Assembly (NCBI GenBank): GCA_905221605.1
Contig: CAJNDS010001335.1
Coordinates: 200,001 to 262,000 of the forward strand
Length of the DNA stretch: 62,000 nucleotides
From: Symbiodinium natans
Taxonomy: Eukaryota > Sar > Dinophyceae > Suessiales > Symbiodiniaceae
Direction of reading: 5' to 3'
Shown: positions 31,036 to 42,250 of the stretch, one piece after another
Position numbering within the stretch: position 1 is the stretch's first letter
How the letters are laid out: every line of letters starts with the position of its first letter
Notes under the pieces: model-generated
Databases searched by the model: none
The model's input: the letters and a program-made list of their open reading frames with translations, nothing else
Told to the model about the DNA's origin: nothing
Program-made: the position numbers and the translations under genes

Positions 31036-31175
31036 AGGTTTAGGGTTTAGGGTTTAGGGTTTAGGGTTGAGGGTTTAGGGTTATTGTTTAGGGTTTAGGG
31101 TTTAGGGTTTAATTAGGGTTTAGGGTTTAGGGTTTAGGGTTAGGTTTTAGGGTTTAGGTTTTAGGGTTTAGGCTT
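31036..31175. repeat. TTTAGGG arrays
   Basis: About sixteen units in three blocks. 31176-31600 holds decayed repeats and an island at 31272-31372 that is open on both strands. Confidence 0.9.
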
Positions 31176-31597
31176 TCGGGCCGCTAGCTGTAAGCCTTCG
31201 ATGCCTAATTGCAAGCGAGACACAAGCAAGTTCTGCGCGTTCTAGGGTTTAGGGAGTTTAGGGTTTAGGGTCGCAAGTTTCGAAGGTTTCTGGCAGAGAG
31301 CGAAAGCTTCAGGAGCTTCCGGGCATTGCGCTGGCATCTTGGGAGCAAGTTCCTGCTACATCCAGAAACAGCCCTGGTTCACTTATTCATGGGTTTAGGG
31401 CTTAGGGTTTTGGGTCTAGGGGATTTAGGATTTTAGGGTTTTTTGGGGTTTTCTTGTTAGGGTTTTAGGCTTTTTTAGGGTTTTTAGTGTTTCGGGTTAA
31501 ACGCTCTAAGCATCCTGGAAGGGAGGGCATCTGCCCAACCTTGTCCCAAGGCCCTTGCAGTTCAACCCACTACCCGACAAACAAAACAACAACTAGA

Positions 31598-31599
<2 letters not shown>

Positions 31600-31630
<31 letters not shown>

Positions 31631-31757
31631 CTAAACCCTAAACCCTAAACCCTAAACCCTAAACCCTAAACCCTAAACCCTAAACCCTGAACCCTGAACC
31701 CTGAACCCTGAACCCTGAACCCTAAACCCTAAACCCTAAACCCTAAACCCTAGCACA
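31600..31757. repeat. A-run, then CCCTAAA/CCCTGAA/CCCTAAA array
   Basis: (AC)n and A20, then eight CCCTAAA, five CCCTGAA and five CCCTAAA units in clean blocks, then (AC)n again. Confidence 0.9.
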
Positions 31758-32333
31758 CACACACACAAAACCTCCACTGGGAGCTTCTCAGACTATTAAA
31801 CCCCACGCCCTGAACCCCGAACTGTCGGAGTCTCAGGTCCGGGCACAAGCTAGCCCTCTTGAAGCATCTTCAATCGACACCTTGTCGGGATAAGGGCTTC
31901 GAGTGTTCAGGGGTCGGAGTTTAGGGCTTAGGGTTTTCGGCTTAGGCTGTCAGGGGCTCAGGGGCATGCATATGTGTGAGAGGCAGGCAACAGCAACATA
32001 GTTGCATTGACCGTGGAAGAAACGCCGCTGTTGAAACCAACCAGGAAAATCTTCAGAATCACAAGAATACACCGCACGCGTAAGAGAATGTTTCGGGAGG
32101 TTGGCTTCTTGTTGCATGGATCTGTCAGATACCCTCGTATATGTGTCGTGCATACTTGGGATGCTACACGGCGTTGCCCCCTTCGCAGTGGATGTGCCCA
32201 CACACATTATCCCCACCATATAAGCTCCGGCGCTACCTTTCTCCACCACTTCTGTCTCAACACCTCCCGAAGTCCCAAACCTCGCATCCTGAATTGCAAC
32301 TCACCAAGCCCCATGCAGGGTTTAGGGTATAGG

Positions 32334-32548
32334 GTACCTGGGGGGTTTACGAAATAAGGGACCCGAATATTAACCCCCAAATAGTAGGGATTCCACTCTT
32401 ATGCGAACCACAATAAGATACCCCTAATATCATAAACCTAAGCCCTAAGCCCTAAGCCCTAAGCCCTAAGCCCTAAACCCTAAACCCTAAACCATAAACC
32501 CTAAACCCTAAACCCTAATACGGACCCCAATAAGGTACCCTTAATCGG
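32334..32548. mobile_element. element family H with internal telomeric array
   Basis: GGGGGGTTTACGAAATAAGGGACC and TATTAACCCCCAAATAGTAG match the copy at 56744-56834. Near the right end a CCTAAGC/CCCTAAA array (32432-32517) is flanked by two versions of the same 25 bp (GAACCACAATAAGATACCCC and GGACCCCAATAAGGTACCCT). Confidence 0.6.
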
Positions 32549-32584
32549 AAACCCCACTTTTGATTCTGACAAAACCTTACTGCT

Positions 32585-32655
32585 GGCCACGATGGTGCCG
32601 AGATGCGGCTCTGGCCAGCCAGTGTCAGTGCCAAGTCTACAGTCGTTGGTTAAGG
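32585..32655 (-). CDS. exon-like island, unknown product
   Basis: Minus strand reads PTTVDLALTLAGQSRISAPS and WPA, with a canonical donor GCA|GTAAGG. The acceptor is not fixed. TTTAGGG flanks it on the right. Confidence 0.4.
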
Positions 32656-33204
32656 GTTTAGGGTTTAGGGTTTAGGATCTAGGGTTTCGGGCTAAAATAG
32701 GGTCTTCTGACAACTTGAGGCTTAGATTCAAGAGCTTTAAAGACATCACTCACAACTCACAACCCTCCAAAGCTTGTTAAAGTCCTTACAGCGCCTTGAG
32801 GTGGGGAGGCTAGGGTGTTTAGGGTTGGGGGTGCAGGGTACTGTTCGGGCAAGTCTTTGCAGTCTATCAAATTCCTGCCGCGCAGAGCATGCCAAGGGCA
32901 TCAGAGCAACAACGTGGCCGCAGATCAAAACAAGCACATGCTCTAAGGCTAAGGCTTACCTGAACAGCCTCTAAAGAATCCAGAATCATGGGTTTCCCTC
33001 AAGCTAAAGTCGAAAAAACCCTCAACCCTGAACCCTAAACCCTAGAGGGTATGTCCTAAGCCCTATACACCCTAAACCCTCAATCGTACAGTCATGGTGG
33101 GCCATGTAGGGGGGCCTAGGGGGCGGACTTTAGGTGGACTCAGGTTTTAGCAATGCTGCGAACAACCCCAACTCAAGGGGAACGACCGGGCATCCTAGAA
33201 ACCA

Positions 33205-33312
33205 GGTTGTCCCAGTAACCTAGGATTAAACAGGGTGCCCTGTTTTGCTTGAAAGGGTCTATAAGAGAACCTAACCCCCGAAAAAGGGAATAAGAGCACG
33301 ACTGGGCATCCT
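33205..33312. mobile_element. element intermediate between families A and B
   Basis: GGTTGTCCCAGTAACCTAGG at the left, GACTGGGCATCCT at the right; the interior has GGTGCCC, TATAAGAGAACCT and AAAAAGGGAATAAG. No telomeric array. It links the A and B families. Confidence 0.6.
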
Positions 33313-34069
33313 AAAACCGTATGTGATCTCGGTCGCCGAGCACCTCAGCCGGTGAGTTTGCGCTCAGCCGTTAAAGTTTTCGCCCTCCTGCGACTTGCCT
33401 CAATGCCCCGAGCTCCAGAATTTCATATCGGCTAGCCTGCACTCTACGTCCCAAAGTATCCTGCCTCTTCTGTTGAACATTGGTTTGTAAGGGAAAGTAG
33501 AATCCAAAAGATAAGGGAAAATCGGTCCACACTGGGCCCTTGACATGCAAACCTAACCCTGCAAAGACCTGCAGGAGTTGCTGTGGGCAGGGAGTACCCT
33601 AAACCTTAACCCAAAACCCTAAAACCCTAAAACCGCAGGCTGGCGGCCCTAGGATTTAGGGGTTTCTGATTTGGTGTCAGAAGCCCCCGGGAAAATAATG
33701 CATGATTCGCCACCGAAGAACTTAATTCACTGACCTCGAGCTTTGAAAAGCTTTGCTCGTTGCTACTCGCAACATTGTTCTTGAAAGCCCCGTGGGGCTG
33801 AGAGTGACTTGGCTAAAAGATTAAGCGCCCCATATTTTCGTAATGTACACCCCCATAGAGTACAGTAGGCTTGAGGTCTTAGGGTTAAGAAATTTGGCGC
33901 CTCATAAACCGTCGAACTTATTGGGGTCGTCTATCGGGGTTGAAGCGCGCCAACACCCCTACACCCTAGGGCCAACCCTGAACATCCCTATACTACTAAT
34001 TGCTTAAGATCCCCCAAGAATACAAATATTCTCCTTATAAGGGAAATATGGGATTATTACTTGTTATTC

Positions 34070-34245
34070 TTTTGGGGCTCTTGAGCAAACAGTAGAAAAC
34101 CTTTTCTCAGTGCCATGCACTCTGTCCTCCAAAACCAACACCCTGGACCCAGAACCTGTGACTGCTTTCCGTTTTGTCTGCCCGCGCAGCTGCCAAAGCA
34201 AAGGTCGTCCCAAGATCGAGCGCCACAGCGGAAGCGGTACCTCTG
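34070..34245 (-). CDS. exon-like ORF, unknown product
   Basis: Minus strand reads EVPLPLWRSILGRPLLWQLR, then GQTKRKAVTGSGSRVLVLED and RVHGTEKRFSTVCSRAPKE before a stop at about 34064. Basic, without repeats. Upstream (34246-34290) is telomere-like. No family recognised. Confidence 0.35.
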
Positions 34246-34407
34246 GTTTTAGGGTTTTAGGGTTTTCGAGCTTGTAAGGTTTAAGGCTCATAGGGTAAAC
34301 TTTCTTGCAACGTTGGTGGGCCCTTGCAACCTTCAAAAACTATGGTCCTAAACTTACAGGTTTTTAGTAGGGAGGCAATGAGATGAGGGAATGACGTATC
34401 CTATGTC

Positions 34408-34467
34408 ATACCCTAAACCCTAAACCCTAAACCCTAAACCCTAAACCCTAAACCCTAAACCCTAATC
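34408..34467. repeat. CCCTAAA array
   Basis: Eight to nine units; TTTGGGG/TTTAGGG mixed units follow at 34547-34600. 33320-34060 holds no firm gene. Confidence 0.9.
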
Positions 34468-34948
34468 CCTTCAAGGGCTTTGTAGGGGATATAAGGTACC
34501 CAATTCCCTTGTTGCAGGTACATCAGAACGCACCTGATGAGGCTTTTGGGGTTTAGGGTTTGGGGTTTAGGGTTTGGGGTTTAGGGTTTAGGGTTTAGAC
34601 ATCAAACAGGCCAAAAACTAGGAACGACACAACACATGAAAGCACTTCTTCACGAACGTCTGCAGCCCAAGAAAAAACACGTTGTAACCCTATAAGCCTG
34701 TGCCTCAAATAGATGGAGGAAACCCGGCCGCACATGGAATCGAAAAGGCTGTCGTCCTGGAAGCTCAAACAACCCACCCTTCTAATGCGACATCACGCAC
34801 GTTTCACATGTACTCACTCTGCAACTAAGTTTAGGGTTTAAGGTTTGGGGTTGACGCACCCTAAACCTTAAACCCTGAAACCCTGAAGATTGGAACCACA
34901 AGCGTTTCAACTTGAAATGTGCCCCGTCATACGAACCCGTCCTTAATC

Positions 34949-35015
34949 GGGATGATAGCACCCCGCCCTGAGGTAATCCCTATCGACTACTGCTAGTATA
35001 AGGGGGAACATCCCA
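34949..35015. mobile_element. element family D, shortened
   Basis: GGGATGATAGCACCCC at the left and TATAAGGGGGAACATCCCA at the right; the interior is reduced. A CCCTAAA array begins close to its right end. Confidence 0.6.
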
Positions 35016-35107
35016 ACCTTCATCCCTAAACCCTAAACCCTAAACTCTAAACCCTAAACCCTAAACCCTAAGGACCCTAAACCCTAAACCCTAAAACCCC
35101 TGAACAC

Positions 35108-35160
35108 ACGGGCACCTGGGAACAGTACTCCTCGGCCTTCGCAGTCTCCTCGCAGGGGAC
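35108..35160 (-). CDS. exon-like island, unknown product
   Basis: Minus strand reads LVPCEETAKAEEYCSQ with donor CAG|GTGCCC. Bracketed by CCCTAAA (35025-35095) and TTTAGGG (35200-35307). Confidence 0.45.
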
Positions 35161-35199
35161 AAGGCTAGAGCGAGAAGTTGTTCGGTCAAGGACCCTAAG

Positions 35200-35307
35200 T
35201 TTAGGGTTTAGGGTTTAGGGTTTAGGGTGTAGGGTGTAGGGTTTAGGGTTTAGGGTTTAGGGTTTAGGGTGTAGGGTGTAGGGTTTAGGGTTTAGGGTTT
35301 AGGGTTT
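35200..35307. repeat. TTTAGGG array with TGTAGGG pairs
   Basis: About fifteen units; pairs of TGTAGGG recur twice in the same order. Confidence 0.9.
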
Positions 35308-35876
35308 ACCCCATGTCCAAACTTGCAGTCCTTCTTGCCCAATTTCGGGCCCTCGTAATTCTTAAGTAAGGGGCGCCCCTCCCTGTCGGAACTAGCCCAG
35401 AAAAGAATGGTACCCCATTTTTTCTGGCTAGTGTGTAAGGGCTTCGCACTTAGGATTTAGGGCAAGAGTTTTGAGCTTCTTGGTGTTCTGGATTTGGGTG
35501 TAAACAGGGGCTCTGGATGATTGAGGTTTAGGATTTAGAGCGGGGACGTTCGTAGAACACGGGTTCTTAAAGCAATGTTTCGGGCTAAAGGATTCGCCTG
35601 TAGCTACTAGGGATACTGGACAGGGTACGACTCGTGTTTATTGAGCTTGAAACCTAAACCCGAAAGCCTAAACCCTAAACCCTAAACCCCAAAACCCTAA
35701 ACCCTAAACCGGGATACTTTGCACTGGGAGCAGGCCAGCTACTGTAGTCTCCCTACCAACCCGAAACCCTCCTATCTTCAGCCAGGTAGCGCCTGCTTGA
35801 TGTCTGCATAAGGAAACCACTCCTCGCAGCCCAAACATGAAGCCTCCCTCCCCAATCACACCAAGATCATATACAA

Positions 35877-36192
35877 TTATATGCACCTAACCCGACCACC
35901 CACGGAAGCCTCTTCATCCACCACTGACTCATCCTCAGTCTCGGATTCACTCTCCGAGCTTTCGCTCCCAGCAGAAGTAGATTCAGAATCACCCGGGCTT
36001 GCAGAGCCATCCACATCTGCACATGCATGGCGCACGCACGTACGAACGGCGGCAAGCATTCCAGCTGCTGCCATCATTCTGCGGAACGCGATTTGCCGGG
36101 GCCTGTGCGGCCTTTTGGCAAATCGACCAAACAAGCTTATCAGCCGCCTCACGATCCAAGCTTGCGTCTTGATTTGCGCACCTGCAGCGGCA
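35877..36192 (-). CDS. exon-like ORF with acidic Ser-rich tail
   Basis: Minus strand reads AAAGAQIKTQAWIVRRLISL, FGRFAKRPHRPRQIAFRRMM, AAAGMLAAVRTCVRHACADV, then a Ser/Glu/Asp-rich stretch ending in VRCI. A basic amphipathic part followed by an acidic tail is plausible for a real protein, but the + strand is also open for most of this. A second piece of the same frame (36250-36370) lies beyond a telomeric gap. Confidence 0.4.
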
Positions 36193-36403
36193 AACCCTAA
36201 ACCCTGTTCACAGCCGGGTTTAGGGTTTAGGGTTCCGGGTTTCGGGCTTAGGGTCCTCCACTTCCGAACCCCGCCAAACATGTCAAGCTCAAGGGCCCCC
36301 AAGGGGGTGGAGACACTGCTCGCAGGAAACCTTGCTTCAAGGTTCGTGGGTAGATATGCACGTAGGTTTGCACCCCCAAACACCCTAAACACAAAACCCT
36401 ACA

Positions 36404-36406
36404 CCC

Positions 36407-36439
<33 letters not shown>

Positions 36440-36455
36440 ACCCCCCCCCCCCCCC
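36404..36455. repeat. C-run
   Basis: About 50 bp of C with one A. A G-run of about 22 lies at 36850-36872. Confidence 0.9.
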
Positions 36456-36965
36456 AACAAAAGAAGGAAGAAAGCACGTGGAGACTGTTGACATAAACCC
36501 TAAAGCCTAAACCCTAAACCCTAAACATGCTCTCCTCCTCGCTCAGGGGCGTCTGAAGGTAGGCTGCTATGCCCGGTAGGTGCCTCATGCCCCAACCCGG
36601 GTTTGGGGTTTAGGGTGTAGGGGTTTAGGGGTTTAGGGGTTTGGGGGTTTGGGGGTTTGGGGTTTGGCGGTTTGGGGGGTTTAGGGTTTAGGGTTTACCC
36701 CTGAACCCCAAACCCCTAAACCCTTTATTTACGTAAAGGGCGAGAGTTCAGCCCTAAACCCTAAGCCCCTATTCGGGTGTTAGGCACCTAGAGGCTCTGG
36801 ACACTAGACCCCTCGGTTTAGGGTTTAGGGTTTAGGGTTTAGGGTTTAGGGGGGGGGGGGGGGGGGGGGGGTTCGGCTAAACTGGGAGTACCGCCCCGCT
36901 GCTGTGGCAGAGAAACTTTGATGCGAAGGGAGTCTGCAGAAACGGGCCGCTCATTGTTGGGGGAA

Positions 36966-37039
36966 CCTAACCCTAAACCCTAAACCCTAAACCCTAAACC
37001 CTAAACCCTAAACCCTAAACCCTAAACCCTAAACCCTGA
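36966..37039. repeat. CCCTAAA array
   Basis: About ten units. Confidence 0.95.
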
Positions 37040-37107
37040 ACCCTCGGGTTTAGGGTTTTGTAGGGTTTAGGGGGAACCCTAAGTTAAGCCTGAAAACCCT
37101 AAACATA

Positions 37108-37212
37108 GTAGCCCAGTAACCATATTGCCACAAGGGTGCCCTTTTCTTGGTTGGCTAGTTTAGAAGGGAACCCCAAAACTCACAAAGGGTTAAAGGGTAC
37201 CACTTGGCCACC
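37108..37212. mobile_element. family A element
   Basis: GTAGCCCAGTAACCATATTG at the left and GGTACCACTTGGCCACC at the right; interior GGGAACCCC. No array inside. Confidence 0.75.
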
Positions 37213-37332
37213 AAACCCTACCCTAAGCCCTGAGCCCTGAGCCCTAAGCCCTGAGCCCTAAGCCCTAGGCCCCAGGCCCTAGGCCCTAAACCCTAACCCC
37301 TAAACCCTAACCCTAAACCCTAAACCCGCCCG

Positions 37333-37445
37333 CCACCCCTCTCACCTCTGTTGGGTAGGCGGGCGCAGTCGAGCGCTCAGCGAGACCATGGCAGGCTCTG
37401 CTTGAGCTGCAGAGCCTGCCCACCGCACCCCTGAGGGGTCGCCAA
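37333..37445 (-). CDS. exon-like island, unknown product
   Basis: Minus strand reads GDPSGVRWAGSAAQAEPAMV, then SLSARLRPPTQQR, with the canonical donor AGAG|GTGAGAGG. CCCTAAA-type array on its left. Confidence 0.35.
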
Positions 37446-37512
37446 GCTTGGTCGCCAAGCTCGTGTCAGATATATATTGGTACCCTAAACCCGGTCCTTT
37501 TTCAATTCCTGG

Positions 37513-37622
37513 CGGCTGGGCTGGCCCTGGCCCTGGCCCTGGCCCTGGCCCTGGCCCTGGCCCTGGCCCTGGCCCTGGTGCTGGCCCTGGCCCTGGCCCT
37601 GGCCCCTTGGCCCTGGCCCTGG
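37513..37622. repeat. GGCCCT hexanucleotide tandem repeat
   Basis: About seventeen CCCTGG units with one GTGCTGG. The Pro/Gly ORF over it is an artefact. Confidence 0.9.
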
Positions 37623-37686
37623 GGTCTTAAACCCTTCTCGTAGGCAGAAAGCTGCCAAAGAAGGCCCTGGAGCTTACCGAGCCCTG

Positions 37687-38168
37687 AAGAGACTCTTCAC
37701 GCCCTGAAATTTTCTGTGAGAGGGCCCTTCGGCCCAGACCGTCCCCTGCGCAAAACCTGAGGGGGGGGTCCTTTGCCTTCTACCGCCAAGTGACCTCCGA
37801 AATCAAGGGACATTCTTGGCACCCCCTCAAAGTCGCAAATGTCCCAGGCAGTGCCAGTAAGCAGGGGGCCTTAACCCTTCCAGTAGGCTTGCAGTAGGCA
37901 GAAGGCTGCCAAAGAAGGCCCTGGAGCTGACAGGAAGCCCTGAAAGTGAGTTTCGTTCTCTGGCCAAGTGAGCTTCGGCGTGGGGGGGGCTTCTTGCAAA
38001 ACCTGGAGACTCTTCACGCCCTGAATTTTCTGTGAGAGGGCCCTTCGGCCCAGACCGTCCCCTGCGCAAAACCTGAGGGGGGTCCTTTGCCTTCTGCCCC
38101 CAAGTGACCTCCGAAGTCAAGGGACACCCTTGGCACCCCCTCAAAGTAGCAAATGTCCCAGGCAGTGC
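37687..38168. repeat. two direct copies of a 165-bp segment
   Basis: 37687-37857 and 38007-38168 share AGACTCTTCACGCCCTGAA, CCCTTCGGCCCAGACCGTCC and GCAAATGTCCCAGGCAGTGC in order with few differences. The shorter segment AGGCTGCCAAAGAAGGCCCT is also duplicated (37646, 37900). The minus-strand ORF across the second copy is not recognised. Confidence 0.85.
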
Positions 38169-38636
38169 TCGACGTGCTGCCTTCTGGCCCCAGATGATCT
38201 CCGACTTCCTAGTGTCCCAATCAGCCACTGTTCCCAAGTGACCCCCCCAAGAAATCGCCAACAGCTCGCCTCAAGTTCGGCAAGAGCTCACGACTCACAA
38301 ATGTCCCAAGCATTCGCAGTGTTTTATCTTAGTGTGCTCTGAACATGTTCGATATGTGAAATTTGAATGGCTGGCTTGGCTTTGGCTGGCTCCGGTTTGG
38401 TTTCGTGATGAGTATTGTTTGGGTGGCCTCGGGGTGGGCATGTCTTCACACTTTTGCGTTCAGCTGACCAATGCTACACCCTAAACCCTAAACCCAGGCC
38501 CGGGTGACTTTCAGACGAATCCAAACCCTGAACCCTACGCCTGAAAACCCTAAACTCCCTGAATGTCACCCTAAACCCTAAACCCTAAACCCTAAACCTA
38601 AACCCTAAACCCTAAACCCCAAACCCCAAACCCCAA

Positions 38637-38730
38637 ACCGACAGTCCAAAGAGCCGGCGCCCCACCACGCCCATCACTACGCCGGGCAGAGATGAGAGCC
38701 GATGTGCCAGGACCAGATCCCTCTCAAGAG
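38637..38730 (-). CDS. exon-like island, unknown product
   Basis: Minus strand reads RDLVLAHRLSSLPGVVMGVV and GRRLFGLS, ending at TCG|GTTTGGGG, a donor in the variant telomeric array. Right flank is TTTAGGG. Hydrophobic middle; no family recognised. Confidence 0.45.
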
Positions 38731-38751
38731 GTCGGTGGGTTGCTTTCTTAG

Positions 38752-38822
38752 GGTTTAGGGTTTAGGGTTTAGGGTTTAGGGTTTAGGGTTTAGGGTGTAG
38801 GTTTTAGGGTGTAGGGTTTGGG
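38752..38822. repeat. TTTAGGG array
   Basis: About ten units with TGTAGGG at the right. A second array lies at 39054-39118. Confidence 0.9.
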
Positions 38823-39533
38823 GTTTAGAGTCGGGCTGTTAAGGACTGGAGGGTTTCGGGGTTGAGTTGGGGTGCAGGGCTTGAGGGTTTAGGGCGAGCT
38901 TGGAGTCAGAAAGTGTGCCCTAAACTTTGAAACGGCCCTAGGCCCGAAGGGTGATGTATCGCACATAATATCACCCTCAAACCCTAAACCTCTAGGTTTC
39001 GAGGAAGCCACGGTCTGGATGTTTACAGGGTTGAGGAGATGAAGAGTTGAGGGGTTTAGGGTTTAGGTTTAGGGTTTAGGGTTTAGGGTTTAGGGTTTAA
39101 AGTTTAGGGTTTCGGGTTTAGGCTTTGGGTGTTTGGGCCTTGTAGGGTCCGGTCGTTGAGGGGCTGAGGGCCGGTGGAGTTGGTGGGGTCGTGGTTGCTT
39201 AAGGTCGGAGGTTGTGGGTTCAGAGTTGATTCTTTGAGGAGTTCAGGTCTGAGGGAGTCATGACTTGAGGGTCCAGGGTCTTGCGCCTGGTTGGGCTCTT
39301 TAGCATGTATATACCGCAACAACGCCAGAAGCCAACAAATCAAGCCTCAGGCGGCTCTAGGAACGATAAGGCTTGAGGGCAGGGTTTAGGGTTTAGGGTT
39401 TAGGCTTTCGGGTTTAGGGTTTAGGGTTTAGGGCTTCGGGCTTAGGGCTTGGGGGCAGGCTTTCGGAGCTTCTGCACGTGTGACTTCGGCTTGCCTGGCA
39501 GTCTGGTCAGCAACGTCCTTTTTGGCTAAGCCC

Positions 39534-39647
39534 TACATGGGTGGCTGTCAAAATTATGATCCCTTTTGGGGTACCATAAATATTCGGTGCCGTATTATAA
39601 TCGGGACCCCAAAAGGGACGATAATTTTGGTAGCCACCCACATGTAC
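39534..39647. mobile_element. 114-bp inverted-repeat element (family F)
   Basis: TACATGGGTGGCTGTCAAAA and TCCCTTTTGGGGTACC at the left pair with GGACCCCAAAAGGGA and TTTTGGTAGCCACCCACATGTA at the right. Arms are about 45 bp. Confidence 0.75.
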
Positions 39648-39982
39648 CTTTCTGGTATACATCTGGGCCCCAAAGCCACTGTATAGGAACTTATAGGAAC
39701 ACCCTTTCAGGCCCAAGCATAGACTATATGAAAAAAGGTTTATATCAATATTTCTTGTACCCCCCCCCAAAAAAAAGACACCCCATATATACACTCAGCA
39801 ATATTAAAAAGGAACCTTACATACGCTCACCAAAAAAAGCAATATAAACCCTGTTTCATATGGGTACATGGACCTTTGCGTAAACTTTAATGAACCGGTG
39901 CTGCCCATCGGTTCATTATCTGAATGCTCGTTTGCCTCCCAAGCACCACTTCAGAACACAAAGCCCCACAACAGGCCTAGAC

Positions 39983-40070
39983 CCTAACCCTAAACCCTAA
40001 ACCCTAAACCCTAAACCCTAAACCCTAAACCCTAAACCCTAAACCCTAAACCCTAAACCCTAAACCCTAA
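39983..40070. repeat. CCCTAAA array
   Basis: About twelve units. Confidence 0.95.
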
Positions 40071-40184
40071 GTTTTGAAAGGCTACACAGGAGCCAGAACA
40101 AAAAGGGCCCACTCTGGGTCGAAAAAAGGTAGAAACAGCAAGCCTAACCCTACATTCCCGAAACGCTAAGCCCTAAACTCCAAA

Positions 40185-40262
40185 AAGCAGCACCTCTCCC
40201 GCACAATGCAGTTCGCAACCGCCGCCTCAATCTCTTCCTCAAGGACGGGATGGCAGTTCGGG
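40185..40262 (-). CDS. exon-like island, unknown product
   Basis: Minus strand reads LPNCHPVLEEEIEAAVANCI and VRERCC, then GGA|GTTTAGGG. Bracketed CCCTAAA-exon-TTTAGGG. Looks helical with a Cys pair. Confidence 0.5.
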
Positions 40263-40274
40263 AGTTTCGGGAAT

Positions 40275-40330
40275 AAGGGTTTAGGGTTTAGGGTTTAGGG
40301 TTTAGGGTTTAGGGTTTAGGGTTTAGGGAA
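40275..40330. repeat. TTTAGGG array
   Basis: About eight units. Confidence 0.95.
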
Positions 40331-40866
40331 AGGGCTATTCAGGGATTAGGGTTGAGGGGTCGAGGGTTGAGGGTTCAGGGTTAGAGGTTTTAGGCTGCCG
40401 GGTTGAACCCGAAGCCTAGGTCCTAGACCCTTTAGATCCTAGACCTTTTTCAAAGGCCCCAGAACCCTAAACCCTAAACCCTAAACCCTTAACGACTGCG
40501 GTCCCCCCCAAGACCTCAAACCGCCCCGGCGCTTGTAGCGACTCTCCCCCAGACCGCAGGTGTCTCATAAAAAGCGCAGGGCTTCCAATGGTTTCGGGTT
40601 TAGGGTTTAGGGTTTCGGGTTTAGGGTTTAGGGTTAGGGTCTCCAAAGGCTGCAGGTTTCGGGTTTAAGGCTTGTAGGACCCTAATTACGCGACATTTGG
40701 CCTTCAGTAGATCCTCAAGGCCCCTGTAGCTTGGAACCCTCTGTAGAAAAGTCGGCAGCCCTAAGCCTAAACCCTAAACCCTAAACCCTAAACCCTAATT
40801 AAACCCTAAACCCCAAACCCTAAACCCTAAACCCCAAACCCTAAACCCTAAACCCGACTCCCCCGA

Positions 40867-40945
40867 AGGAAGGGCTCCTGCACGTGCTCAGTGCATTCTC
40901 GGCCAAGGGCCGCCACAGCACCTGTGTCAAAACGAGAACCTAATA
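40867..40945 (-). CDS. exon-like island, unknown product
   Basis: Minus strand, after acceptor TTTTGACACAG, reads VLWRPLAENALSTCRSPSFG and then GG|GTTTAGGG donor. Bracketed by CCCTAAA and TTTAGGG arrays. The + strand is open too. Confidence 0.4.
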
Positions 40946-41081
40946 CAGGGGCCTTAAGAAGGGTTTAGGGTTTAGGGTCCAAGGTTTTAGAGTTTGGGAT
41001 TTAGGGTTTAGCTAGAGCATGGCGGGTAAGACTTTAGGGAACATGTGATCAGGAACCTTGGCTGCACTCAGGAGGGTAGCT

Positions 41082-41130
41082 ATAAATTAAACTTTTAGCT
41101 GCCTTAATAAGAAACCCAAAAAACTCAAAA
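41082..41130. repeat. dispersed repeat family L, partial copy
   Basis: AAATTAAACTTTTAGCTGCC and AATAAGAAACCCAAAAA follow the order of the other L copies. Confidence 0.45.
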
Positions 41131-41797
41131 TGGTAAGGATCTAAAGTTACAGTAAAGTATCACAAAGGAACTGTTGAGGTCCCAAGTTTGCGAGGTGCTT
41201 GCGCGGGCAAAATGGGGGGGGGAGGGGTTGGTGCCTCGTTCTCGAGTCAGGGTTAGGGCTTTAGGGCTTTAGGAACTTTAGGGGTGTAGCTCAAGAGGTC
41301 AAACGGTTGAGGGGCGAAGATTTGGAGGTTGTGCGCAGCTCAACATGTACACATAGTCAGCATGGAGAGAAGTCCGAGGTAATATACAAAGTCCGTCGCG
41401 CGCTGGCTGTGTAAACCAAGCAAACTCAGCTGCCATCAGCGGTTTGGTGCGCACTCTGCGCACCCCATCCCTCCGCGCCTAAACCCTGCACCCCCCCCCC
41501 CCCAAAAAAAATAATGTAAAAACGTAACAACAGTAGTAATGATGACAATAATCCTTATTACAATCATAATGATAATGATAAGAATCCCCATATTGCCGTT
41601 ATGAGGAAGAATGTATTTCTATGTTGAACCCGAACCTCTGAACCCTTAACCTTATAGACCTTGAATCCTAAAACCCCGAACCCGAGGCCCCACGTTCAAA
41701 AGTTACAGCCCTGGAACCATGATTGGCAACTCGCCGAAGCCTCAACGATTCTTGTTCCTCGGGCTGTCAAGTAATCCGAGCATCAGTTTAATTAATA

Positions 41798-41909
41798 CCC
41801 CCCCACATTTAAAGAATTTTTTTTTGGCCGGAAGCCCGCCGGAAGACTACTTTCCATTAGGGTGGATTTCGTATGGGACAAACCCCCACATTTAAAGGAA
41901 TTTTTTGGG
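41798..41909. repeat. short direct repeat pair
   Basis: CCCCCCACATTTAAAGAATTTTTT near 41800 recurs as CCCCCACATTTAAAGGAATTTT at 41883. Confidence 0.6.
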
Positions 41910-42250
41910 GGGGTTCAAAAATCTGTCGGCAGGCTTCTTGTTTTGCTTGCGGAGACGCAAAGCTACAGCACCTCAGGGATCTGCAGCCTATTGTTTTAAT
42001 TAGAGAATCAATACAGGGCCATGGTCCAACTATTGCGGAACCCTGCATTCCTTATTGTGGAGGGGGGGGGGGGGGGGGGGCCCCCCCCCCCCCAATTAAA
42101 CAGAAGCTCGGATTATGTAGGGACTCAGGGTTTCGGGTTGAGGGTTTGGGGGCTTGGGGGTTTAAGGTTTGGGGCTTTTGGCAAGTAGGGTTCCGGGTTG
42201 AGGCTTTGGAGGTTAAAAGGTTCAGGGCCTTTGGCAAGTAGGACCACGTG

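Noticed and set aside
31950-32249. 99-codon minus-strand ORF
   Set aside because: Overlapping frames on both strands are open and no splice site, motif or hydrophobic pattern supports it.
35881-36510. 209-codon plus-strand ORF
   Set aside because: It crosses telomeric repeat and the long C-run; the minus frame over the first half has better composition.
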